DNA of 64,000 bases, taken from the NCBI GenBank assembly GCA_958510825.1, contig OY294048.1, positions 32,763,026 through 32,827,025 of the forward strand, written 5' to 3'. The position numbers were made by a program, and so were the translations under genes. The notes below the pieces were generated by a model. The model worked only from the letters and a program-made list of their open reading frames with translations, was not told where the DNA came from and ran no database searches. Positions 43,301-53,417 of this stretch are shown one piece after another. Source of the stretch: Brachypterus glaber. Lineage: Eukaryota > Arthropoda > Insecta > Coleoptera > Kateretidae. The number at the start of each line of letters is the position of its first letter. The first letter of the stretch is position 1.

Positions 43301-45626
43301 TTTATTATAAGGATCAATTCTAGCAATTTTGAAAGTAATCCCCCCAAAAACAAAAAAGTTATGGGGGTTAAACTCAAAAAAAAAATAAAAAAACTATAAT
43401 TTTCAAAAATTTTGAAATTTCTTTTTGAAAATTTTTTTTTCATTTTCAAATTTTTTTCGTTTTTCGCAAAAAGAACTTTAATCAAAAAAGTTTTTTTGAT
43501 TTTTTTTTTGAAAAGTATTTTATTTTTCGTTTTTCAAAAAAGACCTTTTTTAAAAAAAAATGTAATTTTATATTTATTTTTTTGGTTTGGATATTACTGT
43601 GAATAATATATAATGCGTAGCATTACATATCTTCACGGCTTATTATACATTATATTATACATTGGGTTTTGTTCTTGGCTTAGAGTGTACAGGGTGTTCC
43701 ACTTATCATGACAATCCTTTTGTTTAAAACTTTTTTTGATGATTGAACATATTAATATTTTAATAACTGCTAGATATATCAGAAAAAGTTTTAAACAAGA
43801 GTTATTAGAGCCTAATGTGAGCCCAAAATGGTGTGTATTTAATATGTTTAGGGGGCACTGCGGAGGCAGCGGGGCAAGGCAGAACATTTTTTTTAAATAG
43901 AAAGGGGGATTGTGTGATAAATCATTGTAAAGCTCGTAAAATTCTCTCACCATATATTTTTTATTTATCAATTTTTTTGAGGGGGTTAAAAAAGTGTTAA
44001 AAATAGGAATTTTCATCAAAATTTCTTTAAAAAAATCAAAATTTTTGTTTAATGATTAATTTTATGATAAGAAAAACGTAAATTATACTTTTAAACTAAT
44101 TTTAATTGATTAAAATAAAAATTTCGAAAGAAAATAGCATTAAAAAAAAATAGAAACTCAGCACCTTAAAAAAAAAAAAAATTTAATGATATGGTCAAAA
44201 AGAAAATTTAATAATTAATAAAAATTATGTATCACACAATCCCCCTTTCCATTTAAAAAAATGTTCCCCCTTGCCCCCTGCCTACATTGTGCCCTTAAAC
44301 ATATCAAATATACACCATGTTGTGCTCACATTAAGCTCTAATAACTTTTATTCAATTTTTTTTTTTGATATATTTAGCCTCGTATTTAGCAGTTATTAAA
44401 ATGACAATCCTTAATATTTGGATCACCCTGTATAATTGTATAATTGCGTAACTAAAAGACCTTGTCCAATGAACTTTTTGGACTTTTTGTCTAAATATTT
44501 TTTAATAATAATAATTGCATGAAACACTAACTTAGGCTCACAAAATGCCACCCACTTATATAAATAATTATTTATAATTAAAGAAAAAACGTAATTTATG
44601 ACATACGACCTTTTGCACTTTGAATGTTTGGACTTTTTGATGCACTTTTGAAAGGTTTGCCAATGGAACAGTGACTTTTCCATTGGAAAACTCAAGCGGC
44701 TATTTCCCAAAATTGGACGCGTACTTCAAAAACATTTTAATACAATATTATGCAATGAGTGAGTCTTTAGCTAGTATGACACGAAACAAAGTCAAAAGGG
44801 AAATTAGAAAACAAATTGCATATACAGCCTGTTCCAGAACTCGCGTACCGAAATTTAAGAGGTGATTCTACATCCAAAAATATGAAAAAAAGTTTCTATA
44901 AAGGTTGGTCCGGAAATGAGCCCTAAGGGAGCTACGGCCCTTCGAAGATGACGTATTGAATGGGGAACAAAAAAAAGCACCAATAAAATTTTAATGCTGC
45001 AGGGTGATTCTTCATTTAAAACTGAGCAAAAAAGTATTATACACCAAAACACCTAAATTTAATATTAAAGGAGTAATAGCCTTTTAAAAAGTAACGTTTT
45101 TGGTGGCACAAAATGTTACTTCCTCTTAATTGCATTTTTTTTGATAACGGTTGCTCCTACAGTGTTACACTATATGATATTTTATATGTATTTTTACTCT
45201 AGAAATCTATATTTTTTACAACAAATCCAAAAAACATACACATAGAATAGTTTGGGGCATAAATGTTTTAAGCCTCATATATTTTGTCCGTCTGGGCACG
45301 CCTCTGGATAAATTAAAAAAATTAATTAACATAAACTTATTGCCCTTATTAATACTAGTATACATGCAAAAGCTCGCCGCTCTAGCTTAAACGGTACCCG
45401 AGTTATTAATTAAAAACCTTATTTTTATTACAATTTTAAAGGGCCCTAGATCCCTTAGGGCTCATTTCCGGACCAACCTTTATAGGAACTTTTTTTATAT
45501 TTTTGGATCTAGAATCACCTCTTAAATTTTGGCATGCCAGTTATGGATCACCCTGTATGTACAATTTTTTCTACTACCTAAAATAATAAAGTTTTGGTTG
45601 CAGGTATGACAGATGGTCGCAGGTGA
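27335..45626 (+). CDS. MED28: Mediator complex subunit 28, incomplete: middle exons not found
   Basis: Supported exons are 27335-27424 (30 codons, donor CAG|GTAAGG), 38053-38230 and 45604-45626. Exon 1 ends NLVDEFEEAFQ, the MED28 signature near the N-terminus. The 38053 exon encodes a Met/Gln/Gly-rich stretch, then LQGPLAYLEKTTSNI, which matches the animal MED28 end (GSLAYLEQASANI in human). It breaks after one base of a codon, and the last exon supplies GT, giving G-MTDGRR and TGA. The central helices (about 90 codons) are missing and may lie in the N gap at 28547-28746 or in sequence I did not recognise. MED28 is a head-module-linked subunit of the RNA polymerase II Mediator. Met11 is an alternative start. 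The gene spans 18.3 kb because repeats swell its introns. After TGA the frame stays open (next entry). Confidence 0.85.
27500..27725 (+). other. Unidentified coding-like stretch in MED28 intron 1
   Basis: An open frame at 27517-27717 (MSAGQDPLGKCCKLLPKNIP, later FNRFVLDIENLSLDSKLQ) stands 93 bp after MED28 exon 1. A second frame of the same stretch also reads protein-like (RDCIQKAHECRPRSSWQML) before stops. GC content is above the flanks. I recognise no family. It may be a retropseudogene fragment. Confidence 0.3.
28547..28746. other. Assembly gap, 200 N
   Basis: Exactly 200 N, a common placeholder for a gap of unknown size. It lies inside the MED28 intron where the missing middle exons would be expected. 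The flanking frames that span it are artefacts. Confidence 0.98.
28747..29400. other. Repeat-like AT-rich spacer
   Basis: Contains phrases such as TTTCGAGAAAATCAAATTTT common to the window's repeats. No boundary or gene is clear. Confidence 0.35.
29420..29530. repeat. 110-bp palindrome with GC-rich centre
   Basis: TTACTAAGAGGAAAAGTGAA faces CACTTTTCCTCTGAGTGAAA, with AGCTTTTTTTACT / AGTAAAAAAAAGC inside. The centre is CGGACGACGCGAAGCGGAGT. It lies downstream (minus strand) of the frame at 29676-29804. Confidence 0.6.
29676..29804 (-). pseudogene. N-terminal fragment, possibly tyrosine-recombinase (Crypton-like)
   Basis: A 42-codon frame reads MIEEEYMVYTPTNLSEIANA, then TLDKLPSKSRKVYDLACEKK. 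The LPxKSRxxY pattern resembles the start of the SAM-like (core-binding) domain in animal Crypton-type recombinase proteins. After 29690 the sequence departs from it and stops, so this is a fragment or a first exon without a visible donor. The family call is weak. Confidence 0.35.
29805..30720. other. AT-rich part of MED28 intron, nothing recognised
   Basis: The block CTTGAAGAAAAAAGATA at 30043 mirrors TTTTTTCTTCAAGTA at 29543, suggesting one element from about 29385 to 30060. Otherwise nothing recognised. Confidence 0.35.
30722..31720. repeat. Inverted repeat enclosing a three-copy minisatellite
   Basis: Outer arms: ATCGTTGGTTCAGTTTTCGA near 30842 faces TCGAAAACTGAACCTATCAT near 31547, with AATCCAAATTCGTC / GACGGATTTGGATT beyond. 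Between them three tandem units of about 122 bp start near 31139, 31262 and 31384. Each carries a GTTCTACYCC...AAGGGG block, a short hairpin motif (TTCTACCCTCTTGAAGGGT in unit 1), then AAATATTAAATTCATTTTTA. Confidence 0.6.
31781..32660. mobile_element. Palindromic element encoding a DUF4817-type transposase HTH in both arms
   Basis: Arms 31781-32197 and 32263-32655 are inverted copies, from TACAGGGTGGTCCAAAGAG to CTCTTTGGACCATATACA. Read inward, both arms start MQRYTVEERS and continue NSATISRR. The right arm (minus) continues after a frame change with FIKQWVRKFEETSFTLNKRV, then ARTHEIIERVRASVRQQPNV and STRKSAAALNVT. This is the helix-turn-helix of arthropod Tc1/mariner-like (IS630) transposases known as DUF4817. 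The left arm has ETGSTLNKRV and RTHENIERVRASVRQQPNV with breaks. No DDE catalytic domain remains. The element is a head-to-head dimer of a transposase 5' end. Confidence 0.8.
32850..33606. mobile_element. 750-bp palindromic element, TACAGAGTGTCTC family
   Basis: TACAGAGTGTCTCAACGAAG and TCGACTCGGTCGATATATAG face CTATATATCGACCGAGGCGG and GAGACACTCTGTATA. Inner arms pair through AAAGTATCCACTTTAGAGAA. TA at both borders. A direct 80-bp repeat around ATAAAAAATATAGCATTCCA lies at 33000-33120. Confidence 0.7.
33607..34494. other. AT-rich part of MED28 intron, nothing recognised
   Basis: Low-complexity A/T sequence without a clear repeat end or exon. Confidence 0.35.
34495..34620. repeat. Small foldback element
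   Basis: TATATAAACTACGGTAGAGAAG faces CTTCTCTACCTTGGTATATA, and TATAGCCTCGC / GCTCGGCTATA pair inside. The interior is GC-richer (CTGCTACGCAGCTCGGG). Confidence 0.6.
35038..35177. repeat. 140-bp hairpin element
   Basis: GTGCGTAAACAATATTGCTA and TTTTGGCAATATTGGCAAAA face TTTTGCCGATATTGCCAAAA and TAGCAATATTGTTTGCGCAC. The repeated word GCAATATTGGC and its complement fill most of the unit, so the single strand would fold end to end. Confidence 0.75.
35178..36170. other. MED28 intron, AT-rich with no exon recognised
   Basis: A short CACCGGTGGTGCACCC palindrome lies at 35862-35877. Otherwise nothing recognised. Confidence 0.35.
36823..36957. repeat. Hairpin nested in the foldback core
   Basis: TTGTTATTAATTACAAGTTG and CTACAGTAAAAAATAAC face their complements (TACTGTAACAACTTGTAATT, then AATAACAA), with GCCTATTTGG / CCAAATAGGC outermost. 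Confidence 0.7.
37117..37178 (-). tRNA. tRNA-derived pseudogene or SINE head
   Basis: The minus strand reads GTGGCGCAGTGGCTAAGGCG, a good A box (TRGCNNAGTGG), and 31 bases later GGGTTCGAATC, a good B box. Spacing fits a tRNA, but the anticodon and T stems do not pair well and no acceptor stem forms. So this is a tRNA relic or the pol III promoter of a SINE, not a working tRNA. Confidence 0.55.
38231..39363. other. MED28 intron after the penultimate exon
   Basis: ATACCGGGTGTCCCAACTC at 38352 looks like one terminus of a TACAGGGTG-type element with no partner found. A duplicated 21-base unit ATGTCTTTTACTTCTTCTTCT stands in tandem at 38549-38590. No exon seen. Confidence 0.4.
39455..39630. repeat. 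Cluster of CTAACGTTAG-type motifs
   Basis: At least eight occurrences or near matches of TAACGTTAG / ATGTTAGAT / CTAACRTTA occur in 175 bases, several as the perfect 10-base palindrome CTAACGTTAG. Spacing is irregular (about 10-35 bases). Confidence 0.65.
39790..41030. mobile_element. 1.24-kb palindromic element
   Basis: Paired blocks, outermost first: CAAAACATCATACC / GGTATGCTGTTTTG; TAGGGGGCGCTATGG / ACAGCGCCCCCTA; GATCAATTATAGTG / CACTATAATTGATC; ACTGCACGTATGCCATTTTC / GAAAATGGCATACGTGCAGT. The last is perfect over more than 30 bases. No frame of note. Confidence 0.75.
41853..42630 (-). mobile_element. 3' end of a second jockey-like LINE
   Basis: The minus strand reads FTHLAYNIICWGCAINIERV and LVAQKRLIRLIFYLEYRASC, then CRETFKSKNIFTVTSLYI. 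Further on, in broken frames, come SYNTRNSNELRIPKHKT and YNCIVFFNKLPKELQRIS, the same C-terminal LINE blocks as at 17345-18245. It ends in an ATT/AAT microsatellite tail (plus 41857-41882). 5'-truncated and inactive. Confidence 0.8.
43190..43640. repeat. Inverted copy of the 9.1-10.2 kb repeat family
   Basis: Shows GAAAGTAATCCCCCCAAAAA and AAAGTTATGGGGGTTAAACT twice, then GCGTAGCATTACATATCTTC at 43614, the same end phrase found inverted at 9934 and 25603. The open frames here encode the same repeat peptide and are not genes. Confidence 0.6.
43688..44433. mobile_element. 750-bp palindromic element, TACAGGGTGTTCC family
   Basis: TACAGGGTGTTCCACTTATC and ATGACAATCCTTTTG face ATGACAATCCTTAATATTTG-type complement and CACCCTGTATA. 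Inner blocks TAATAACTGCTAGATATATC and GGGGGATTGTGTGATA pair with their complements. TA at both borders. Confidence 0.65.
44822..45560. mobile_element. 740-bp palindromic element just before the last MED28 exon
   Basis: TACAGCCTGTTCCAGAACTC and AAATTTAAGAGGTGATTCTA face TAGAATCACCTCTTAAATTT and GGATCACCCTGTATG. GGTTGGTCCGGAAATGAGCC / GGCTCATTTCCGGACCAACC is a perfect inner pair. It ends about 43 bp before MED28's last exon, so it sits in the branch-point region. Confidence 0.7.
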
Positions 45627-45713
45627 CGCGGGAGAGGGAGGGGGCGTGGAAGAGGTAGGGGACGAGGCAGAGGACGCGGACGTGGAGGAACTTTGCCGGA
45701 CTATTCGTCCCCT
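45627..45713 (+). other. Open Arg-Gly extension after the MED28 stop codon
   Basis: Directly after TGA (45624-45626) the same frame reads ten RG pairs, then GTLPDYSSP and TAA at 45711-45713. Arginine is written CGC, AGA, AGG, CGT and CGA; glycine GGG, GGA, GGT and GGC. Such mixing is unlike a simple DNA repeat and points to selection on protein. Either MED28 once ended here and a CGA to TGA change cut it, or the stop is read through, or the base is an error or allele. Confidence 0.6.
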
Positions 45714-48305
45714 TAATCCCCCTCCCTAAGCTGGGACGAGTGTGAGGCCCAGCTTGCGGCAATACATTCCATCGAAGGGGACATTTTACGTATATTACAG
45801 AGTTACAAATGTCTACCTAGTTAGGTTCGTAGATAATATATAATACATTATATTATCTACCAACCCTGGTGTATTACATGTTTATAAACTTTATCAGAGA
45901 AGGAATCGACAACCAGTTCTAAACGATTTTATTTAAAACGCTTAAGCGCATGACTGGAGAGCGCTCTCCGGTTATGCGTTATTGACCTAGTTTCAAGATG
46001 CAACAGTTTAGAACTAAGGTTCTAGGAATAAATGAGAAAAGATTGCCGAAACAAAAAATCTGTAGTGACCGCCACAAAACTTTCCAGGTATTGCAGCGTG
46101 TTGAAAACTGCTTGTTATATTTTCTTGAGAACCTTTATAAAAATACATTTCTTAGGGTCGAATTTTATTAAATATCCCTGTAAATCTATTCCTAATAAAT
46201 TTTATAGGGTATTTCATAAGATTTAATTTAAAATCCTCCATTTTTTTAACGATTAAGCCAATTCAGGGCACGATTCTAAATGAAAATTTTAATAAAAATA
46301 GACGTGACCTGTCAAACATTGACAAGTGACACATGGTTCTACTTAGTTAATTTTTGAATTAAGATATCTAAAAATATACGGATCCGTGTGTCCCATTTAA
46401 AAATCAAAAATGTGATTCATTTGGATCTGGCGAAACCGGAAGTGTGAAAAATGCTAATCATGTAAAATACACATTGTAGCTCCTGCAAAATTTCACGATC
46501 CTACCTAAAGAGGCAAAAAAGTTATGTTTTAAGCATGTTAAAATGTATTGTACATTTCTGTGCATTTTGCATATTTATTGGCATGTAACACAACACAATG
46601 TAAACATAATTTTTTCTCAATAAATATTATTCTTATTATTATTAGTTAAGGGGGTGAACCACCTTTCTGAAACACCGGGTAATATAAACCATTTTCAATG
46701 ATTGTTTACCTTGACAACAAATAAAATGAGTGAACTCATTTATTATTGAACATTGTTAAACATTAGTCAATTTTTTGTGGTAACGCCGGTTAACCAGTAT
46801 GTTACTCTTTTTCTGTTTAATTGATGAGTTAAAAAGAGAGAGAAATACATATTCCCCTAACTTGGTTAGTAACCGCTGCTCCACAAAAAATCGGCAATTG
46901 TTGACGACGGTCAATAATCAAAAAAAAAAAAATAAGACAACTATTAACTTATTTGTCAAATTGACAGCTATGTCAAAATAATTTTGTTTTATTATAACTG
47001 ACATTTGGAGTTACTAGCTTTAGGTGGTTAGATTTTTTGCATCGACTCTCGTCTCGTCTTACAAAAAAAAAATCAGTCTCAAACACTAAAGACTTAGCTG
47101 GCATACTAGGTGCATATGTACTATTTGAATATAATATAGAAACAAAAACGAAATTCCCCAAGTTTAGGGAAAAATACTTCAACGTGGCAACCGTGTTTTT
47201 GCGGGACTTTACATCTCACCGCTGATTACATGAAAATGTGTATACACTAGCTACCTCGCAACAGCACAAAACTCGATCCTTCTGTTGTTCAGAAAGATGT
47301 GATGATCGGGTGGACTCGGATTTTATATCCGAAGCCTGTACCCATACTTGTTACGTCATACAGGCAATACGAGACTGATCTATTCTGAAACAATCGGATA
47401 ACTTTTCTCTTGAAGAGTTTAGGATCCACTTTCAAAAATGTAATATTAGATTATTTTATTCACGTCTCAATTATGGACCTGTTTAGGACTGGTTTTGACC
47501 AATAAAGATTTAATCCTTTTAACCACGTGACTAAAAATAACCCACAAACACTAGTTCAGAACTGATTCTAGCTTATCCTGAAATTCAGGACATGAATAAC
47601 CCTATTGAAATTCAGTTATGAAGGCTAGGAATTAGGCAGTCCCTATAGGGACCAGTATTGCCAATTTTCAGACTTTATAATCTGCGGATCTTTAAATTTT
47701 TCCGATTTTTTACAGGTAATTACTAATAATTGGATATTTTTTCGAAATTATTGAAAAATAAACGACGTATTATGGATATAAAAAAGCTGATTTCTGCAAA
47801 AATATTTACATCCATACAGAATATTCTGCACAGATATTTTTTAGCGGAAACCAGCTTTTTTTGTAAAAAACTTGAATTTTGGGTAAAGCATTCTTTTTAG
47901 TTAGCAGAAGTATGATTTTTTAGGAAAAATATACTGTTTGCGATGCCTTTTTTTTTGGTTAGCACTTTTTTGATTTCAGTGCAATTTTCTAACTTACTAA
48001 TGAAATTCAATACATGGGCACAAATCGGACTTTTTCGCCAAGGTCGGCAGATATTTTTGAGTTTGATAGGAACCTATAATCCTGGACCCTAAATTAGGGC
48101 CCGCAATTACTATTATGCTCCTGTGGAATATTCTGTGTTGGCTACAATGCTAAAGTTATTTTAGATGTTGGGTGGGATCCTTAATTCAAAAACTATAGAC
48201 TATATTATAATGTATTTTGAAATTTTTAGATGAAATAATGTTCTCTCGGCAACAGTATTTTAAATTTATACATTCAACTATGCGCATTCACCATTATTTT
48301 TAAAA
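45714..48305. other. MED28 3' region and AT-rich spacer
   Basis: The short palindrome GGAGAGCGCTCTCCGGTTAT lies at 45957. AATAAA near 46029-46034 and 46192-46199 are candidate polyadenylation sites. The rest shows no recognised gene, and open frames here lack support. Confidence 0.4.
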
Positions 48306-48307
48306 AT

Positions 48308-49152
48308 ATCGTTTTGGGTGTGTGATATCCAGTAGCCGGCGTATTTCCAGTTGTAGTAAAGTCTTCAATAAAAGAGGCTTCACCCAGAAATAATTCAGGG
48401 AGTTTTGATTTTCGGTTTATTGGGTAGGGTTTAAGACCGCAAATAAAAAAAACAATTTTGCAACGTTGAACTCGATTTGAAACTGTCGTCATTTTTTCAA
48501 TGTGTTTTGCACAAAAAACGGATTTTTAAAATATCTCTTAAACGTTACACTATACGTTTTTAGATTTTTAATGTTTTTTTCGAAAAACAAAAATTGTTCT
48601 TTATCGTCGGTTAGGCATGCCCCTGAGTTGAAAATTAAAAAAATCTATCTGGCACTTTTTAATTTACGTAAAATTAATTTTTTTTAAAATAATTCACACA
48701 TTTGTGCCCCATTATTTCGAGTAAACCGATTTTCGACTGAATCGCCATTGTATTAAGCATAAAAAAACCTTCCTAACCGAGTCATAAAGGAAAATCTAAA
48801 ACCCTACAGTGTAACGTTTAAGGCGGTGCCGTGAATTAGCTATAAGTCGTACAAAAAATATGACACAAAAAATGTTGGAGATTTGGTCCTCTTTATTTTC
48901 GTATCAAACGTTTTTTGTCCTAGAAATGCACCGATCTTGAGATATTTTAAAAAGTCCGTTTTTTGTGAAAAATACGTTAAAAAATGACAGTTCCAAATCG
49001 AGTTCAATGTCGCCAAATTGCGGTCTTAAACTGCACACAATAAACCAAAAATCCAAACTCCCTGAATTATTTCCAGGTAAAGCCTCTTTTATTAACTTGA
49101 AGAGTGGGCTATAACTAGAAATTCGCCGAGTACTGGTGATATCAGATTTAGG
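48308..49152. mobile_element. 840-bp palindromic element
   Basis: AAAGAGGCTTCACCCAGAAA / TTTCCAGGTAAAGCCTCTTT, AATTCAGGGAGTTTTGATTT / ATCCAAACTCCCTGAATT, and CACAAAAAACGGATTTTTAA / TTAAAAAGTCCGTTTTTTGTG pair in order. TTGAACTCGATTTGAAACTG faces its complement nearer the centre. Confidence 0.7.
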
Positions 49153-49734
49153 CACTCTATTTATTATTATAATAATATATAATATTATTTTATATACCTG
49201 ATAGGTATATAAAATATTAGTTCGTATTGCCTGTGGTCTGGTATATCTCTAAAATAAAGTTTATAAATATGTATTTATATGTATTCCCTAAAAATGCTTC
49301 TTAGCCTTATCGGTGCCGCAAATTGGCCTTGAACTACTTTTATAAAATTTCAAAATTTCCTAACACAGTTTTTTTTCATATATTTTACTAAATACTCCAT
49401 GTAAAAGGTCAAATAGAAAGTGTTATTATCACGGGTCGGATGGAAGTAGCCATTACCGGGGGCATGCAAAAATTAGAATTTTAAAAAACTCTTTTTTCAA
49501 GTAAATAGACACTTTAAACTATTGTTCACCAATCGGAATGTCATGTCGGCGCTGTTAATACTCAGTGTCATGATCCATGACTCGTGGAAGTAATCCCCCC
49601 AAAGACAAAAAAAGTTATGAGGTTAAACTTTTTAAAAAATTGAAAAAACTACTTAATATTATTATTTTTTTTTTCAAAATATTTTTTCGAAAAAATTAAT
49701 ATTTTTGTTTTTTTTTTTTTTTTAATTTTGTAAA

Positions 49735-50913
49735 TACACGGTGTATTTGAAATAGCGTAGGAAATTTTAACAGATGATTCTACATCATAAAATATGACAA
49801 AAAGTTCCTATAAACATATGTCTAAAAATGCGTCATAAGGGAGCTACGCCCCTTTGAAAGTGGCTAAAAAAATCGGTTTTTATTTAATAACTCAGGAACC
49901 CTTTGAGATATATCAACGAGGTTTTGCACGTCAACTAATACTACCAATGCCCGTTTTTATTTGTTATTTTCATGTACTTATTTCAACCAGGGGTGTGCGA
50001 AACGGGGGGGGGGCTTATCAGTTTTTTGTCCCAAACTTTTTTCTGTGTAACTTTTTTGCAATTTTATTTTTGGTATATGATTCCTCACGTCAAAATACAT
50101 AAAAAAAGTACTCTTGTTGTAATACTGTAGGATTCCGTTTTCGAGAAAAATTCATTTGAAGGTGAAATTCCACGGTTCGAGGACGAAAAATTAAATACTA
50201 AAATGTTGAAAACCAAAATTTTAATGATGCAGGGCGAATGTACATTAAAAACTAAGAAAAAAACCTCACATACAGGTACTTCCAAAACTCAATCCTAATG
50301 GAGCTATGGTCTCCTAAATATGCACCATTTTTAAAGGGCTATGGTAGCTTTAAAAGCGTTTTTTCGACCTACATGTATGGAAACTTTTTTTCTTAGTTTT
50401 TGATGTAGAATAACATTGCATCATTAAAATTTTGGTTTTAGAAATTTAAGTATTTAATTTTTCGTCCTCGAACCGTGAAATTTCACCTTCAAATTAACTT
50501 TTCTCGAAAACAGTTAATCCTACAGTATTACAACAAGAGTACCTTTTTATGTATTTTGACCTGACGAATCATATTTTAAAAATAAAATTGCAAAAAAGTT
50601 ACACAGAAAAAAGTTTGGGACAAAAAACTGATAAGGCCCCCCCGTTTCGCACACCCCTGGTTTAAATAAGTACGTAAAAATGACATACAAAGATGGGCCT
50701 TATTAGGATTAATTCACGTGCAAAACCTCATTAATATATCTCAAAGGGTTCCTGAGTTATTAAATAAAAACCAATTTTTTTAGCCAATTTCAAAGGGGCG
50801 TAGCTCCCTTATGACGCATTTTTAGACATATGTTTATAGGAACTTTTTGTCATATTTTATCATGTAGAATCACCTGTTAAATTTTCCTACCCTGTTTCAA
50901 ATACACCCTGTAT
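49735..50913. mobile_element. 1.18-kb palindromic element, GTGTATTTGAAATAG family
   Basis: TACACGGTGTATTTGAAATA to TTTCAAATACACCCTGTATT. Both arms carry the CACGTGCAAAACCTC block, GGGGGGG runs beside the phrase GCGAAACG, and the TTCGAGAAAAATTCATTTGA block. Repeat arms explain all open frames here. Confidence 0.7.
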
Positions 50914-51272
50914 TAAAAAAAATCGTTTTCCGAAAAAAGAAATATATTTTTTCAAAAAATAATTTTTTTGGAAACCAACCAAACAAACTTTGTATTTTGG
51001 TGGTTGACAGATAGGAAGTTCTCTTTAGTCGCCTAAACTGACCAACCACCAAAACAGACCGAACCAACTAAAAGCAACAACTGATCAAGTGACCATATAG
51101 GCCTAAGATAAGCGGCTTAGCCGATATTTTCAAAAGGTATTGGAATAAAAAACTTTAGGATTTTGATTAATTTTAAATTGTAGTTAAGGGAGCATTTTAA
51201 GGGGTAATTTTGAGCATGAATACACGGTGCATTTATTTATTTTTATGTAAGGAAATATCTCCGTTTAAAAAT

Positions 51273-51632
51273 AAAGTATACATACATACTAGATCTAAAG
51301 TTTATTTTTTTAAGGTATAGTTATTTTAAACCTTCCCGCTTGTAAACAATCTAGAAATTACCATAGCAACGTAAGATACGCATGCGATTTTATAAGCAAA
51401 TTTTGTTTCTACATGAATACAAAAGTGTTTTTAGCAACAGCTTTATCAATTCTCTTTTTTTACATCAAAACATCAAAAAAACAAAGTAAGTAAACAAAAA
51501 TTATAAATTTTGGTTATGTTGACATTCAAAACAAGCCACATGCTTCAGTGTAAATCGGACTGTGGAGTATTTAGCGGAAAATTTAAAATAACTATACCTT
51601 AAAAAAATAAACTTTAGTATGTATGTGTACTC
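51273..51632. mobile_element. 360-bp MITE abutting a second element
   Basis: TACATACATACTAGATCTAA and AGTTTATTTTTTTAAGGTAT face ATACCTTAAAAAAATAAACT and TTAGTATGTATGTGTA. The right end stops where the element at 51635 begins. Confidence 0.65.
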
Positions 51633-51634
51633 TA

Positions 51635-52418
51635 TACAGGGTGTATTTGAAATAGGGTCGGAAATTTTAACAGGTGATTCTACATGATAAAATATGACAA
51701 AAAGTTCCTATAAACATGTCTAAAAATGCGTCATAAGGGAGCTACGCCCCTTTGAAATTGACTAAAAAAATCGGTTTTTATTTAATAACTCAGGAACCCT
51801 TTGAGATATATTAACGAGGTTTTGCACGTGAATTAATCCTAATAAGGCCCATCTTTGTATGTCATTTTCACGTACTTATTTAAACCAGGGGTGTGCGAAA
51901 CGGGGGACCTTATCAGTTTTTTGTCCCAAAATTTTTTCTGTGTAACTTTTTTGCAATTTTATTTTTGAAATATGTTACCTCAGGTCAAAATACATAAAAA
52001 CGGCACTCTTGTTGTAATACTGTAGGATTGTTTTCGAGAAAAATTCATTTGAAGGTGAAATTTCACGGTTGGAGGACGAAAAATTAAATACTAAAATGTT
52101 GAAAACCAAAATTTTAATGACAAAAAACTGATAAGCCCCCCCCCCCCCGTTTCGCACACCCCTGGTTGAAATAAGTACATGAAAATAACACATAAAAACG
52201 AGCCTTGGTAGGATTAGTTGACGTGCAAAACCTCGTTGATATATCTCAAAGGGTTCCTGAGTTATTAAATAAAAACCGATTTTTTTAGCCACTTTCAAAG
52301 GGGCGTAGCACCCTTATGACGCATTTTTAGACATATGTTTATAGGAACTTTTTGTCATATATTATGATGTAGAATTATCTGTTAAAATTTTCGACCCTAT
52401 TTCAAATACACAGTGTAT
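51635..52418. mobile_element. Palindromic element, TACAGGGTGTATTTG family, shorter centre
   Basis: TACAGGGTGTATTTGAAATA to TTTCAAATACACAGTGTATA. The arms match 49735-50913, but the centre between TTTTAATGA and CAAAAAACTG is deleted, so two half-elements meet near 52120. Confidence 0.7.
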
Positions 52419-53417
52419 AGTTAAAATAAAACTTCATGTTGCTAGTATTTTCAGAAAAAAAAAATAACGGAGAAATTGACTAATGGAAAATTTGTAAATT
52501 AACTGCCAAAAATAATTAAGGCCCGTAATGGACAAGCAATTCGAAACAAAAACAGGGTCGGATTATCCTCCAAGCAAATATTTCCAAATATTGTGATGGA
52601 AATTCTAAATTTTTAAATGCAGTTTTTGATGGATTCACTGTAAAAAAATCATGTTTTTCCACTACCAGTATTTTTTCTAGGAAAGGTTTCTACTGCACAA
52701 TTATACCTTTTTGCTATTGCAAATTACAATTTCCAACTACACAAGTAGTATTTTTAACTTGCACACATTAACAATACACACGCACCTAAAAAAAATTGTG
52801 GTATTGAAGAAATTTATTGTTGTTGTTCAGTATAAATGTACACCGTTTAGAGCCGGGGTGTTTCCCCTCGGGCCCGAAGTTCTGAGGGGGACCTATTTTT
52901 TTTTTCATTTTGAGAGAAAACAAAAATCAAAACGTGAAAAATCAATGTATTCATTTAAAATAGTTTTTCAAGGATTTCTATTTACGTTAATTCATTTTTA
53001 GTTCTTTTTTTTTGTTACTAAAGAGTTTTATTTGTTTAATTAACTCTGTAGGTACCTAAAATAAAAGCTAATAAATTTAAAAGATTAATAATTTTTTTTA
53101 ATTAATGCAGTGATTTACTGTACTTGCGCCAGGTGCACAGTGAATCAAATGACATACTGTCAAAAAATACTTGTAAAAAATAATGGTCTGTTCATTTTTT
53201 AATTAAAATTCCTAAATTATGTTATAAGCTAACATAATAAATAAAGGTCAAAGTAACGTACTATAAAAAAAATCTAAGTAATTTTCACAAATTTTAAAAA
53301 TATGCATTCTGACAAAGAAGTAATCCACTTTGCCCCAGTTTCCCCTACTTTTTGATTTGATTTTGATAATTTCCACAAAAATCAGATCTGATCTGCAGAA
53401 TAGTAAACGTGCGAAAA
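52419..53417. other. AT-rich spacer
   Basis: A 96-codon frame at 52711-53001 has no motif. Nothing else recognised. Confidence 0.35.

Noticed and set aside
45622..45720. Alternative acceptor at 45622 giving an acidic C-terminus (GDAGEGGG...)
   Set aside because: It would read the stretch in another frame with no similarity to MED28. The acceptor at 45603 gives a clean short end.
45574..45762. 62-codon minus frame over the MED28 last exon
   Set aside because: Antisense of the RG-coding stretch. The plus frame has splice and family support.
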